The notes under the pieces: generated by a model | Database searches by the model: none | The model's input: the letters and a program-made list of their open reading frames with translations, nothing else | What the model was told of the DNA's origin: nothing | Made by a program: the position numbers and the translations under genes | Part shown: positions 41,193 through 59,643 of the stretch, piece after piece | How the letters are laid out: each line of letters begins with the position of its first letter | Numbering within the stretch: the first letter of the stretch is position 1 | NCBI RefSeq assembly: GCF_001577835.2 | Contig: NC_029521.1 | Span: 9,972,255 to 10,036,254, forward strand | Length of the DNA: 64,000 nt | Reading direction: 5' to 3' | DNA from: Coturnix japonica | Lineage: Eukaryota > Chordata > Aves > Galliformes > Phasianidae

Positions 41193-41588
41193 AATAAAGC
41201 TAAATAGAGCCCACACACACCCACCAGAATTCAGCATCACATTTTTCTACTTTCAAATGAGAGTCCCCAGTCTTAAGAAAGCAGCAACTTTTTCCTTTTA
41301 TGTCAGAACTATATTTAAATTAGTTTTTACATACAAATTGAGAACACAATCATTATTATATAAGAAACCAAAACAGTACAAATCAATCAAAAATGATATA
41401 AAGATGAAACAGCTCTAGTGAAGAAAAACTCATAAATCCCATTTTTTCTTTAAGATTACACTTCTCCTTTGTATACATAAGAACACAGCTCCAAGTAGGA
41501 AAAAAACTGCAGTGCAAATTACTTTAAAACCCACGTAGTTAGCAGAATGCAGTGGAAGTAAATTCACAGTTGAACAGAACTATCACAT

Positions 41589-41594
41589 TTTATT
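41589..41594 (-). terminator. Candidate distal PPIF polyadenylation signal
   Basis: AATAAA reads on the - strand, about 1.2 kb after the PPIF stop. T- and GT-containing sequence follows within 50 bases in the direction of transcription. Confidence 0.4.
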
Positions 41595-42422
41595 TTTTCT
41601 CTTCAGCAGAAGATGATCACATAAAACCAGCCGAGTGCTTTTCCCCCCAAGCATGGATATTTTACAGCTTTAGTAATTGCAGAAGCAGTATTGTGAGGTT
41701 CCATCATTTGTTACTGACTCAAGGATTCCACATAAAAACACACACCAGTTACTACAAATGAAACAGAATCTGATCAGCTAAACTTTTTTCCTTCTCATGC
41801 ATCAACCACAATGATTTTGCTGTACCCACTGGCCATGCAATTCCATGGTGACCAATTCTGATTACTGCTGATGGATGAGAAGAAACCACAATGAAAAGAG
41901 ATACCCAGGGGCAGGACCAGAAGTACAGAAAGATAGCAATAGAGCCCACAGCTCACTTAAATAAGCTCACTATGCTCTAGTTTATATTCTCCAAGTGCAA
42001 AAATAGCCCATCTTGAGAACTGTGCTGCGTTCAGTACATGATGGGCCTCAGAGCAGAACTGTACTTCAAGCAAGTCCACTGTCCGACAATCTTCTGGCTT
42101 ATTTGTGGTCTTATTGCACAAGAAAAGCTGTGGAAGCAGGCTGCTACTCAACCCAGAAATCATACTGCTCTGCTAAAGCAAGTAAGGAACAGTTCATTTT
42201 TAAACAGTGACCAGACGACAAAAATAGATTTAACATTAAGAAACCCACAGCCATACATCATTAGTTCTACTGGATCAACTTGAGATGCAAAGGAAATGTT
42301 TGACATTATTGCTGCAGTTAGCCCTGAAAACACCCGTTAGTACCATTTTTCTGAATGATGGTGAGACAGAACAGAAAAACATTACTGGAACTGAAGGAAG
42401 CATTGTATCTTACAATTTAGCT

Positions 42423-42428
42423 TTTATT
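42423..42428 (-). terminator. Candidate proximal PPIF polyadenylation signal
   Basis: AATAAA reads on the - strand, about 350 bases after the PPIF stop. Use of this site would give a short 3' UTR. Confidence 0.4.
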
Positions 42429-42777
42429 AACCCCTCAGTTACAGAGTTCTGAATCATCAGCCTCACCACCAACTGTAACACCTGAAGCACTCACATATTA
42501 AGAACATTATCAGCAGGACAGGCAGACACAGTTACTGTGCTACTGCTTTCAGAACACAGTAGGACTCTGCCAAATCAGCATGGCAGCAACCACCACAACA
42601 ACTCAGTTCGTACATGTTTTATGCTTTCAATCAGTATTATTCAATACAAGTATAAAAGTAGGACCAAGTTAAATACAAAAAAATGGCTTCATATTGCTAC
42701 TCATGGGATCAGAAATGTTTTTTTTTATGATTCATTCTTCACAGCATTGAAGTTGTCCTGAATGGCAGGGCAAAAGG

Positions 42778-48993
<6,216 letters not shown>

Positions 48994-49043
48994 CGACGCA
49001 CGAGTCCCAGCACAGCCGTACGAACACGGCGGCCCCTCCACCG

Positions 49044-49102
49044 CCTTTTATCGGCTCGGCAGCGCCGCTGGGGCCGCCGCGGCTATTGGCTGCACTCGCG
49101 CA
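49044..49102 (-). promoter_or_regulatory. PPIF: PPIF core promoter (TATA-like, CCAAT, near-NRF-1 site)
   Basis: On the - strand the order is TGCGCGAGTGCA (49091-49102), CCAAT (49085-49089), then GATAAAAGG (49044-49052), about 50 bases before the first ATG. The TATA-like box would place initiation near 49015-49022, giving a very short 5' UTR. The CCAAT box would bind NF-Y. The first element resembles an imperfect NRF-1 site, common in nuclear genes for mitochondrial proteins. Motifs are seen directly; their use is inference. Confidence 0.6.
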
Positions 49103-49237
49103 GCCGCCGTGGGATCATCCGGCATCGGGCTGTGATCGAGAACGGGCGAGGAGGAGGCGCTGCTGGGCGGCTGGTGCTGCTTGAGATGCTCGGTGGAATT
49201 GCAGTCCCGATTAAGGTTTCTGGTATCAATGAGAACA

Positions 49238-49417
49238 ATGGCTGAAGACGATTTAATCAGTGTCGCTCACCTCAGGAAGCCGTGCATTGCGCCCTGCCGT
49301 GAGCGCACAGAACAGACGGCTGAAAAGCCCTTGCAGCGACTTGCAGGACTCTCGGATGTGCCCATAGTCACTGTGTTCAGTGCCGTGGGCTTTAATGGAG
49401 ATTATGGAGGGAAATGA
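49238..49417 (+). CDS. Small open frame divergent from PPIF promoter (speculative)
   Basis: A 59-codon frame begins with ATG at 49238 (MAEDDLISVAHLRKPCIAPC...) and ends with TGA at 49415-49417. An AATAAA lies 60 bases later at 49478-49483. It starts about 215 bases from the inferred PPIF start, in the opposite direction, within or at the edge of the CpG island. CpG-island promoters often fire in both directions, so a short unstable transcript is plausible. I recognise no protein family, and coding is doubtful. Confidence 0.15.
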   Translation: MAEDDLISVAHLRKPCIAPCRERTEQTAEKPLQRLAGLSDVPIVTVFSAVGFNGDYGGK

Positions 49418-50720
49418 TAGATGCAATATGAGCTTTAGAAAATGTATCCATGATCTGTATCTATAACAGACAAAAACAATAAACCTGTCCCCAAGATTCC
49501 CAAGTGTCTGTGCCATCACAGGCTGAACGCTGTTGATGAGGCAGCAACAGATTCACTGCAGCACCAGGGCAGTGACAGGAGCAGCTGTGTAGGGGATGGT
49601 TTCCTGCAGCCCTGATCAGGAAAGGATGCATTGCTGGCACACAGGGAAGAGCTGCATATGAAACTGCACATAGTCTCCTGGTTTTTGTACGAGTACCAGC
49701 TGCCTTAAGGTGATTTACTGTGGATTTGTTTAACAGTGGCCCAGTCAGCATGCATGTCTAGTCGCCTTTTATCCTCTCTGCCACAAGCCCATTTTGGAAA
49801 ATAGCCACCAGAAGCACAAACCAAAATGAGCACTTAGGTGTTAGGTTTTGTGTGTTCCTATAAGAAGAGAGTTCTGACCCTAAAGGGCTCATTATTTAAT
49901 AAACAAGACAGAAGATAAGCAACAGAAAGCATTGCCTTCATTTCACACTCTGAACTGTTTTGCTCAGTTATCGGGTATCTTGAGTAGGCCAAGCAATGCA
50001 TTCCCCCACACTTACTGCTTTGTGAGAAGCAAAACAACATGCTTTCTTTCACAGCAGTATTCTACTTGAGAAGATGGGCTAAATTATTATTTCCAGGCTT
50101 ATGGAACAAAGCCACTAAACCACCTGTCATGATGTTCTACCTCTGCACAATCAGTGAATTGAAACTTGTACAGAAACTTGTCCCAACTTCAAGAACTTGG
50201 GAGTTACAGAGGAGTCATTTTCCAAGAAAGGTGGAAAAAAGTGCCTTAAAAAATCTGCCAAAAGACCAACCTGGATCATGAGAGCAGGAGAGATAGTGAA
50301 AGACCCTTCCATTATACTGAGTGATTGCAATGAGAAATTAGATCATACAAGTGAATGAAGGGTAAAGAGTAACCACTCAGTTACATGTATAGATTAGAAA
50401 TGTTTCCCCTGATCAAGGTTTCATTTTAGGAAATGTGAATTTCTCTGCAGCACACCATGTACATGAAGGGTGAGTTTCCCCACATGACTTCATACTAATT
50501 ACTGACAAATTGTCATACAAGAAAAACCTCAATCCTCTCACACTCCTTACAGCTGTGATTAGCATTTTCCTTTCGGACATTAGGAGTGACCTTGCTTACC
50601 TGGAATTCATTACTCAGCCACCTTGCATAACGTATAGGGGGGTTGTATGGTGCTCATGCACCACCTGACTGCTTGAGGAACATTTATGGAGAGTTCACAG
50701 TGGGCTGGCAGGGCATGAGG

Positions 50721-50775
50721 GAATCACAGAATCACAGAACTGTAGGGGTTGGAAGGTACCTCTAGAGATCATCAC
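50721..50775 (-). mobile_element. CR1 LINE terminal fragment
   Basis: On the - strand the sequence reads GTACCTTCCAACCCCTACAG, then TTCTGTGATTCTGTGATTC, the CR1 3' end with its terminal short repeats. Only about 55 bases remain, so this is an extreme 5' truncation. Confidence 0.88.
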
Positions 50776-53700
50776 ATTTTAAGACCGGGTGGTAATGTGA
50801 CATTCTAGGCTGGGGTGTGTTTTAGAAGAGAATTTCAGTTGCTGCTCAAGTGGGACATGTTTGTAGTGTTTACAGAGGTACAGACAGCAAGGTGCCATAC
50901 CCACAGCCCCACACAGCTCCTCACCAGCAGTACGACAGACTCCCAGCTAAGGGTTTTAATGCTTCTTCCCCACTGTAGCATTTTGCAATAATTTTCTCAG
51001 AGTTCTTTGGTTCAAATTGACCTCCTTTCTGTTCTTTTCCTCCTCAGAGTACTTAGCAGCTTTCTACCTAATTATTTTCCTTATTTTGTCATATCTGCAT
51101 GACCGTTCTTCTCTCCTACTCTGTTCCATAAGTGCCCTGCTTTAATTATCTGCCTCGAAGAGCCTTGAATGTTCCTTGAATTTGTCATGTGTGGCAATAT
51201 GAATGATGACTCTTTGAGCTAACAGCTTCCTCTGTACCTTGTACAAGATGAGCTACTCTGTCAGATTCTAACAATAATCATAATTTTGAGACACCTGGTT
51301 TTGGTTGTACAAAGTCACAACAACAGTCGAACACTAAAAATATAGTGTTAGCCACCGTTTTTAACAAGAAACATCCAGAAATTAAATTTCACACATGTAA
51401 TACCTAAAAGATTCCACCAGATATTTCAATTTTTTCTGGAACCATCTACCCAGTGCTGTCATTCTAATTCCTTTCCACTTTTTCTGCAGTGTCACCACAG
51501 AAAGGATTGCTTACCATTAGCATTAGCACATTACCTGGTGTAGAAATCAATGACGTACTTAGATGACATAATTACATATGACACTCATCTGAATATGCAA
51601 CGTCCCACCAAACTCAGCTAGTAAGTTGTTGAGTGAAAATTAATTTATGTCACATTTACATCTGAAGACATCATTTTTGGGTAATGAAATGTTTGGTGAA
51701 ATACCTAAAATCTTAAGGCAAGAGTTTTTATTAGCAGCCAATGGAGACAGGAGTCCAGCTGTCCTAAACTTCTGATCCTGTCCCAGTGTCACTCCTCTAA
51801 ATTTTGCCATCAGTTTGGTAGGGGCAATATGAAAGTAATGCTTCCTCACAGAGGACTATCATTCATAATTTAAAAGGGAAATCTGTAGGCAAAATATGAT
51901 TTACGATGAAGCAGTATAAGTAGGACAGCTAGTGAGAGGTGCACATGGAAAGTCCAAAATCTGCTGATTTTGTGTGTTTAAGAATATACAGAAAGTGTGT
52001 TCTGAGAAATACAGAAATAAAAATCAAAGAAAAACAAGCATCGATTATGAATTTGAAATATAAGAATAGATGGTGAAAATTGCTCTCAATTTGCTGAAAC
52101 TATATTTTCTGGAATAGTTTAACAGGATCCCCAGGACATCAATATAAAACAACTCTGGGCAAACTGCAATATCTAGCTCATAATATTCCATCAAAACTAC
52201 AACAATTCAAAACTCAGACGTAGAGGAAAAATACAGTTGGTAATCCTACACCTCTTTGGACATTCAGTAGAACAAACAATTAAAAATGCATAGAGAAAGC
52301 AGAGTATTTAAAAACTTTGCATTTCTAGAGAACCTAAGTTTGTGTGTATTACTGGATCTATCAAGAACACAGTGAGATCAGTAATTGGAAACATACTGGA
52401 CAAACTAAGTGGATGCATTCTACAAATGAAGGGAAACACCTTTGTCTTGTTTAGCCCACATATATTGACAATATAATATTTTAAATGGAAAGATGAAGTT
52501 AAAGAACAGAAAACCAACGTTTACAATTTGGGTTAGGAGTTCCTGAAAACGCAAATGAGCCACAGAGTGGGCAAAATAGTAAGTCCTTCCCTGCCAGGCT
52601 GTTTGCTAACTGCCTGTAGGAGTCATGCCATAATCACTATCTGCTTGCCTCTTAAATAGAAATGGTTCATTGGTTAGGTTCCCTGCAGACTGTTTTTACA
52701 TTCCCCTGGAAAATTCTGTACGCTGATGGAGACCAGATACCTCTGCAGAATGTGCAGAGGTCTGACCTTTGTTCCTTTTAGAGAGAAGTGTGATCAGGGC
52801 ATTGGCACTATGACTGGCGTCAGGAGTAACATCCTATGTGGAACTGGTAGGGTTTCAGTGATATGGACAAAGGAAAACTGTCAGAAGTTAAAACAGTAGT
52901 TTTAACTCAAAACTATTCAAAGGAAAGGTATTGATTCACAATTGGAAATTCACAGTGCAAGAGGATTTGCCAGACTTGTAATTTAAGCTGGTAAGAGGGA
53001 AGTGGGTTTTCTAGGTAGAAATAAATACAAACAGATAAAAGACTAGGTACACAAACATCAAATATGTTAAAGAGTTTTAGGAAGTAACAGGCAAGGAGCC
53101 ATAACATGGGAATATTTTATATTAAATAAGAGTTGTACCATGTTTTTTCTATGTTGTCCAGCTTCCTCCTTTAAAGGAAAGAGAGCAGCTCTATTGATAC
53201 ATTATTTACGTGCAGGAGTACCACTCCCACTGTCCAGTCAGCAAACAAGCAGATGGTGCCAACTCCGTTTCTCCTATAAAAGTCATGATCAAGTGTCTGG
53301 GAACATAATGCAACACATACAAATAATATGTATTCAGAATTCCATACTGAATAGGAAGAGTAGAGAAAAAATGTAAGGACCTGAGCGTGATCTGAAGCTG
53401 CTCAACAATGAGGCACTGTGACAAGCACAGAAGGCACAGAGGTACTCCCATATGTGTCTGCTTGGAACCACAGGAGAGTAAACATTGCGAGGCCATATTG
53501 CCACAGGATGGAACAGGAGACTCCAGCATGTACTGGATGCACACATCATACGTATCCTGGTGTCCACATCTAGGAGAAGCTCCATCTGGAGAACTGCTGT
53601 AGCCTTCTGACTTCCAAGTAAGTGTGAAGAACAGCCAGCACTGAAGGATGTCACTCACACACTTTGTGCAGAAAAGCTGGCCTCCATCCTGAGTGCCAAG

Positions 53701-54379
53701 GCAGGTCTGTACACTGGCCGACAGGTGCTTCTGGGGAGCTTCCAGGAAAACAAAACACCAAAATGTTGATTAATTATTGGCTGGGTTAGATAAATGCACT
53801 GAATGCACTGTAACTCAGTTTTATCACTTTATCCCAAATTACTGTTTTGACTGATAGCACTAGCAAAGGAGGCAAAACTGAGGCAGAAACTTTTTTTCCC
53901 AATTTTGAGAAAATAAGTTTTATCTATATCCATAGTGTTATATATATCCATAATTAATTATGCGTATTTCAGTCGGCAGCAGGGACGTGTGTCTTTATGA
54001 GGTAATTAATTGCTGTATCTGACTTATAAACATGTGTAAATACTCACAATGCAAGATGGTTAGGTTGTTCCTATCTATTGAACATATTTGGAAGGCAGAT
54101 TTAAGCTAAACACTTCTGCAAATGCAATATCCAGAAGGTACTCAGGAATTCTCTACAGAAACAAGTCCTTACCCTTCAACAAAGTACATGGTGTGTGACT
54201 GTGGCTAGTGTCAGGTGTGGAATTCTGTCAGGAATGGAGCTGTGCATGCCACTGCTGCTGCCAGTGCCCTGTGCACGCTCATGCAGCCATAGCTTGATCT
54301 GTCAGGAGCTCAGGGAGATTAAGCAGACCTCAGAACCGCAATCTGAAACCAACTTTTGGCTATAAATGGCAATACATTA

Positions 54380-54403
54380 AAATATATATATATACATATA
54401 TAT
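54380..54403. repeat. (TA)n-rich microsatellite
   Basis: Alternating TA with one CA interruption. Confidence 0.85.
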
Positions 54404-55133
54404 CTCATTTTAGTTATCTCCCATTACTGATTTCCCCTAAATTACAGAATGCAATTAAAATAAAAATAATGAGACTTGTGAGAAAACTTAAAGAGAAAGC
54501 TAACAGTCTCCTGTGCTGCTGGATGGCCAGTCTATCCACTAACATCTCTCCATAAGGATTTCAGCCATCCTGCATTTCAAAACACAGGTCAGCACAAGAG
54601 ATGAGCCTCTTTTTTGTATTATTCGTGTCATGCAAATATTTCATTTCAAAGAAATTGTTTCACGTTTTGATGGTATGCGGGACCCTCTGTGCTGAACTGC
54701 AACTCATCAATACAATTTCATGTCAGGGTCTTTTCTTTGACATGATTCTGTGCCTATCAGTAAATCCGTGCTACTTATCTCTAGCCTGGGTCTCTTCCAC
54801 CCTGGTTTGCACCTTTTTCCCTTCTTGCAGCAAGTTGTGCTCCCTGGGAAGCGCCATTCTACAGACACGACCTTCAGATGAACACATGAGCCTGAAGGGA
54901 GAAGGGCAAGTAGGGTGTTCCAAAAAGAAACTGAAAATTTACAAAGCAGCTGCCAATTAGCCAGACCTTAATTTTGCAAATTTATTTAGGAAAAAAAAAT
55001 TAACATGAGCAAATGAGAATACCTCAGTGTTACAACAGAGTATATAAATGTCTAGCAATAGTCAAATAATTTGATCTTTAAATATAAAATAACCACATGA
55101 ACACCTAATATACAGGTTTCATCTGAATACATA

Positions 55134-55139
55134 TTTATT
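55134..55139 (-). terminator. Candidate ZMIZ1 polyadenylation signal
   Basis: AATAAA reads on the - strand in an AT-rich stretch about 4.4 kb after the ZMIZ1 stop. Another AATAAA on the same strand lies near 54979-54985, and several earlier ones occur in the UTR. Which is used cannot be decided from sequence alone. Confidence 0.4.
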
Positions 55140-55606
55140 AGATAAATATTAGGTTGTCACATCATCTAACTACATACAGTTTTGCAAGACTAAAAATCAC
55201 AATTATCTTTTCTGACCAGTTTAAAGTATGAAATGATTGCATTGTACTGTACATACAATGTACAAACAAAGACAATGGCCATTTTTGCGTGTTACGTCAG
55301 ATTGTACTTTTTTTTTTTCCTTTTTAATTCCCCTCTGATCGAAATATCAAAAATTGTACAAAGTATGAATTTGGTTACAATTTACTTTTCTTTTTGTAAT
55401 CCCCTTATTTTTCTTCATCATTTCTGTAGCACCCTAAAAATACACAGGTGATAGACTAGTACACGTAAGCTAAATATTACAAGTAGATAAAACAAAACAA
55501 AACGAAGGATCAGAGTATATTACAGAAGTGAAAGTGAAACGAATGCTGGGACTCCACGAACGCTAACAAACAGGATTCATTTTCCACATAAGATGGAGCT
55601 TCAAGC

Positions 55607-55647
55607 TTTTTTTTTTTCCTTTTTTTTTCTTTTTTTTTTTTTTTTCC
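55607..55647 (-). repeat. Interrupted poly(A) tract inside ZMIZ1 3' UTR
   Basis: On the sense (-) strand this is about 40 bases of A broken by a few G. In cDNA work it can act as an internal oligo-dT priming site and imitate a transcript end. Confidence 0.85.
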
Positions 55648-55722
55648 TGCGAAATAAAAACAATGCACATTCCAAGGAAAATGAATGCATTTCTGTTAAC
55701 ATGTCTCTATTTGTCATTTACA

Positions 55723-55730
55723 TATGTACA
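55723..55730 (-). promoter_or_regulatory. Pumilio-type motif in ZMIZ1 3' UTR
   Basis: TGTACATA on the - strand matches UGUANAUA. It sits some 600 bases before the estimated transcript end. It is a candidate only. Confidence 0.35.
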
Positions 55731-58700
55731 GATGTCCCTTGAGTCTCCGCTGCAGACATTGGCGTGTATCTGTCAGTCCTATAATAATGTCTTGGCAGCA
55801 GAACTGTAGATTTCTGTGGGTTCTTTCCCAGATGAACTTCCATAGGGAAACAATTAAAAAGTAAACAAACAAACAAAAAAAGAAGAATAAAAATACTACT
55901 GGAATTTCATACAATAATTAAGCTTTAAAAGAAATGACTGTGATTACCCTATTTGCTAGGTTTTTTCTCTAAACTTTAATACGGCAGTGAACAGATAAAA
56001 AAATAACTAAATTTTCATTTAGAAGCTTTTCCATACTGAATCTACTATACAGTACCTGATTTTAGCTGACATAGTTTTAAAACTGTCTAGTATGACCAAC
56101 ATTTGGGTGATGGGTAAAAATCGTGTTTTCTTTCCTAAGTTCTGCTTAGAAACCAAATGCTTCTCTAAGCTCCAACATATCCACCATCCACTTTAACGCT
56201 CTATTACTGTACAAAGCAGACGCAAACACCGCTCCAAACATATTGCTAATATCTATGTGTCTGTTTTGTTTGTTTGTTTTTTCCCTTTATTCTTTCCAGC
56301 AGGTACTTTCAGATGATACGTTTTAAATACTACCAGTTTGCAAAAAGTCAATTCTTAACATACCTGGTTTAAAATACTAACGTTGTTTTTAAGAGAAAAG
56401 CAATTTCAGGTGACTAACTTAGCTGCTCAGGAAACAATGGAGAGTGGATTAAATAGAATCAATTAAAAAATCTGAGCAACGCATTCCATCTAGCACTGTG
56501 AAATGTTCTTTATTCCAAAACCTATGGCTTAAGAAACTTCCCCCAGAATGAAACAAAACAAAACTCTAAGGGCATAACGTCAGTTTATCATTCGCCACCC
56601 CTGAAAATGACTTCAATACATATATGAACAATGCAGCAAAAATACAGGGGAAAACTACTACAGTAAAATTGCTACAAAACACATCTGTAACTGAAGAACG
56701 GTCTTTCCTAGTGTCGGCGTGGCAGCAGCACCACACCACAGCCATGTTACCATGTATTATACCAAGGTATTTTAATATTCTGCAGAGATCCTCTACAGGT
56801 TGTCAAGCCTACGCAAGAAAAAAGACACTTCTAAGCAGAATAAAGTGTACTATACTGTTTCCCTCCCCACCCACCAGCATCCCTTTGTGTTAGTGTGCCC
56901 AGCTCTGCAGGCTGGAACACCAGCACAGTGATATAAATACAGTACCTTACGTACTCGCTGCTTGCCTTAGTGCTTCTTCACCTGTTCAGACAGCTGCCCC
57001 TAGGTGTCCCGCTCACTGGGGCAAAGGGACAAAACCTCTGCCTTCACCAGCCCACAGGCACCACCTGGGCAGGAAACATCGGTTGGTTGGGTGGTGGGAT
57101 GTTTGCCCTAGGCAATCACTTCTTACTGTGTTTCCATGACAGAGCTGGGCCCTGATTGTCCAGGTACTGCCTGACATTTCAATTCATTCATCAGGTAAAT
57201 GGATATGAAGTTTGGGCTATTTCTTCAAAAGAAAACGGGTTTGGGGGGAGGAGTGGGGTGAGGAGGGGGAAGAAAAAAAAAACCTCCCTTATTCTGTTAA
57301 AGAACCCTCAAGTTTCTTTTTCTTTTTTTTTTCTTTTGTTAAAAAAGGACCCATATAATTTTTTTTTTCTTTTTTTTCCGACAAGGTATTTAAAAACACC
57401 AGCAAAAGTATAATCAGATCATGAAAATGTTGAATATTATCAAAGACGATACTAAAATATTCACAAAGATATTTACAATAGCAATTCTTAAAATAATTGA
57501 TTTTGCATAATGAACAGCGCCTTTCTTAAAAAAACTCGAAACAGGAAAAATATAAGTGTGGGACCATCTCTACATAATATGTTTGACAGATTCAATACTC
57601 CTACTGGAAAATAAAAGAACTAAACCGCCATTTCCTTTAATATCTACAGCAAGGTGCTGCTGACTAGCATATATATATCACGACGCATGTACAGCAGTAG
57701 TGGGAAATGTTAACAGAGAGCAAAATAAAACAAGAACTGCAAAGAATTTACAAATGTGACTTTGGTGAGGAAAGCAAATCCAGAGTTGTAAGCACATAGC
57801 ATGCCATTTACAGCTCGCTAACTGAACACAGAGGGCTAGGAAACTCTCTAGTCAAACTGATGGGAACAAACAAAACTTGTCTGGCACTTCAGTTTAAAAC
57901 TCGTTATGGCGAGCAAATAAAAGTTACTGGATTGGGTCTGGGACGAGGGAAGGAGTAGGGTCAAATTTGCTTTAGTAACAAAAAGAAATTAACCAATAAC
58001 TCTACAGTGGGCAAAAGCTGAAATGTTGCACCACAAGGGCAAAGTTGGCACACATGCACTTCTTACACAGCTACTGTACATATTTTATAAAAGAGAGAGA
58101 GAGAGACAAAGAGCACAGAAATGGGCACAGAAGCAACAGGAAGCTCATGCAGGAGAAGCAACCACACGAGAAGCACGGATCACAGGGGCAAGACAGTGAT
58201 TGTGGCATTAGGGTCTTTTGAGGGCAGCAGCAATCTACCAAGTCACTTTTCCTCCCCATGCCCTTTCCTTCATGAGAACAATCTCTTCCTGGCACCTAAG
58301 GTTTAAGAAAAGAAACTGAAGGAGGAGAAAAGAAAAAGTTTGAATTATTTGTAACAGTCATGAAAACAGAACACAAAGCAAAATAAAAAAGAAGCTATGT
58401 CTATCCAATTTCAATGCCCCTTTTCAAGCTGATTATGAAAAAATAATTATGCAGATCTTGATGCTACTCTCCCTCATCCTGCAATGATTTCCTATCCGCC
58501 TTCAACCTAGCTTGTCTTATTATGTGTTGTGCAATACACACAGTGACGCAAACGCTCAGGAAGCAAAGGCTGTAGGTTTATGACTGAGAGTGTTTCGGTT
58601 TGCATTCCCCCCTCCCTCTCTTTTCCATTCTTTATGGATCATATGGCAAAAAGACCTGTTACAACAATCTCGACAGTTGGGTGTCAATGCAGCCACAAAC

Positions 58701-59535
58701 AGTAATGATTTGAAACCAAACCACAGAAAAGCCCTAAACATTGAAAGTATTTTTTATTTTTTTCCATGTGCTTCCAATGTGTGTGTTTGAACAAAGGAAT
58801 CCTTTGCAAAAGAAGTGTTTAAGATTCCTGAACTTTTTAAAGTCCAAACACACGCGGCTGTGGCCTGGAGATGCTCAGGACTCCATTACTGACAACGTGT
58901 TTACTAAACTGTTGTCACCCTCTTGATGGGCTTGTATTTCTTCCCTACCTCTGCCATTTTACTGTACGATTTGTGCTTTTTGGAGCTTTGTTAGTGTTTT
59001 TGTTTTTTGTGTGTGGCCAGAACAATTACTCCAACACAAACCTGTGCTTGGAGAGGGACAGAGGAGAAGCAGGGTGGAGGGAGATGGTTTCAAAAAAATG
59101 GAAGAACATGCGTTGGAAGGACACTCTGAGACAGGTCAATTAAAGACAGTTCCATTTTGTTGCCTTTTCTTCCCTTGCCAAGATTTGTTTTTGCCAAGAT
59201 ACTTCACACTATGTTTATCACAGAACTCTCTCTCTATAGGATGAACAACAAACGGGGTTTCCAATAGCTGCACAACTGTCTGTGTTACGTTGTGACGCGT
59301 AGCATGGCGGACTCTGAGATTACTGCACTTTTTTGTGTATTTTTTCTCCCGTCACTTTCGCAGTTTTTGAAGCTGACAAAAGCAGTTCTGAGATGAAGAA
59401 AGCAGGGAGTGCACCACTGGATCAACTTGTGAGGTGTTTTTTTTTTTCTTCTTTTGTGGAAAAGGAGTGTTAAGATTCCTCGCTGTGCAGCCACACATGT
59501 GAACAAGTGAAAGGGATGGGGGAATACACATGGGT

Positions 59536-59643
<108 letters not shown>

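Larger units (their letters stand above)
41589..42777 (-). other. PPIF: Probable PPIF 3' UTR
   Basis: On the - strand the stop codon at 42778-42780 is followed by non-coding AT-rich sequence. Canonical AATAAA hexamers (TTTATT on +) lie at 42423-42428 and 41589-41594, giving UTRs of about 0.35 and 1.2 kb. The second is taken as the limit, but transcripts could run to about 41.3 kb, where AT-rich sequence continues up to the CR1 tail. Alternative polyadenylation is inference. Confidence 0.5.
49103..55125. other. PPIF-ZMIZ1 intergenic region, no supported gene
   Basis: Apart from a small possible divergent transcript unit next to the PPIF promoter (49238-49483) and a 55-base CR1 end (50721-50775), nothing was recognised. 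AT-rich tracts are frequent, including a TA-rich microsatellite at 54380-54403. An open frame of 150 codons on the - strand (53206-53658), with an overlapping shorter one, shows no family features. Confidence 0.75.
55120..59535 (-). other. ZMIZ1: Probable ZMIZ1 3' UTR
   Basis: No coding exon is found after the ZMIZ1 stop. ZMIZ1 is known for a 3' UTR of several kilobases, and this AT-rich stretch has the right size and position. It holds a Pumilio-type TGTACATA (55723-55730, - strand) and T-rich tracts on + that become A-rich tracts in the mRNA (55607-55647, 57310-57380). The end is estimated from the AATAAA at 55134-55139. Confidence 0.55.

Noticed and set aside
53206-53658. 150-codon - strand frame between PPIF and ZMIZ1
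   Set aside because: Considered as a possible mobile-element or gene remnant, but no motif could be tied to any family and there is no supporting repeat structure.
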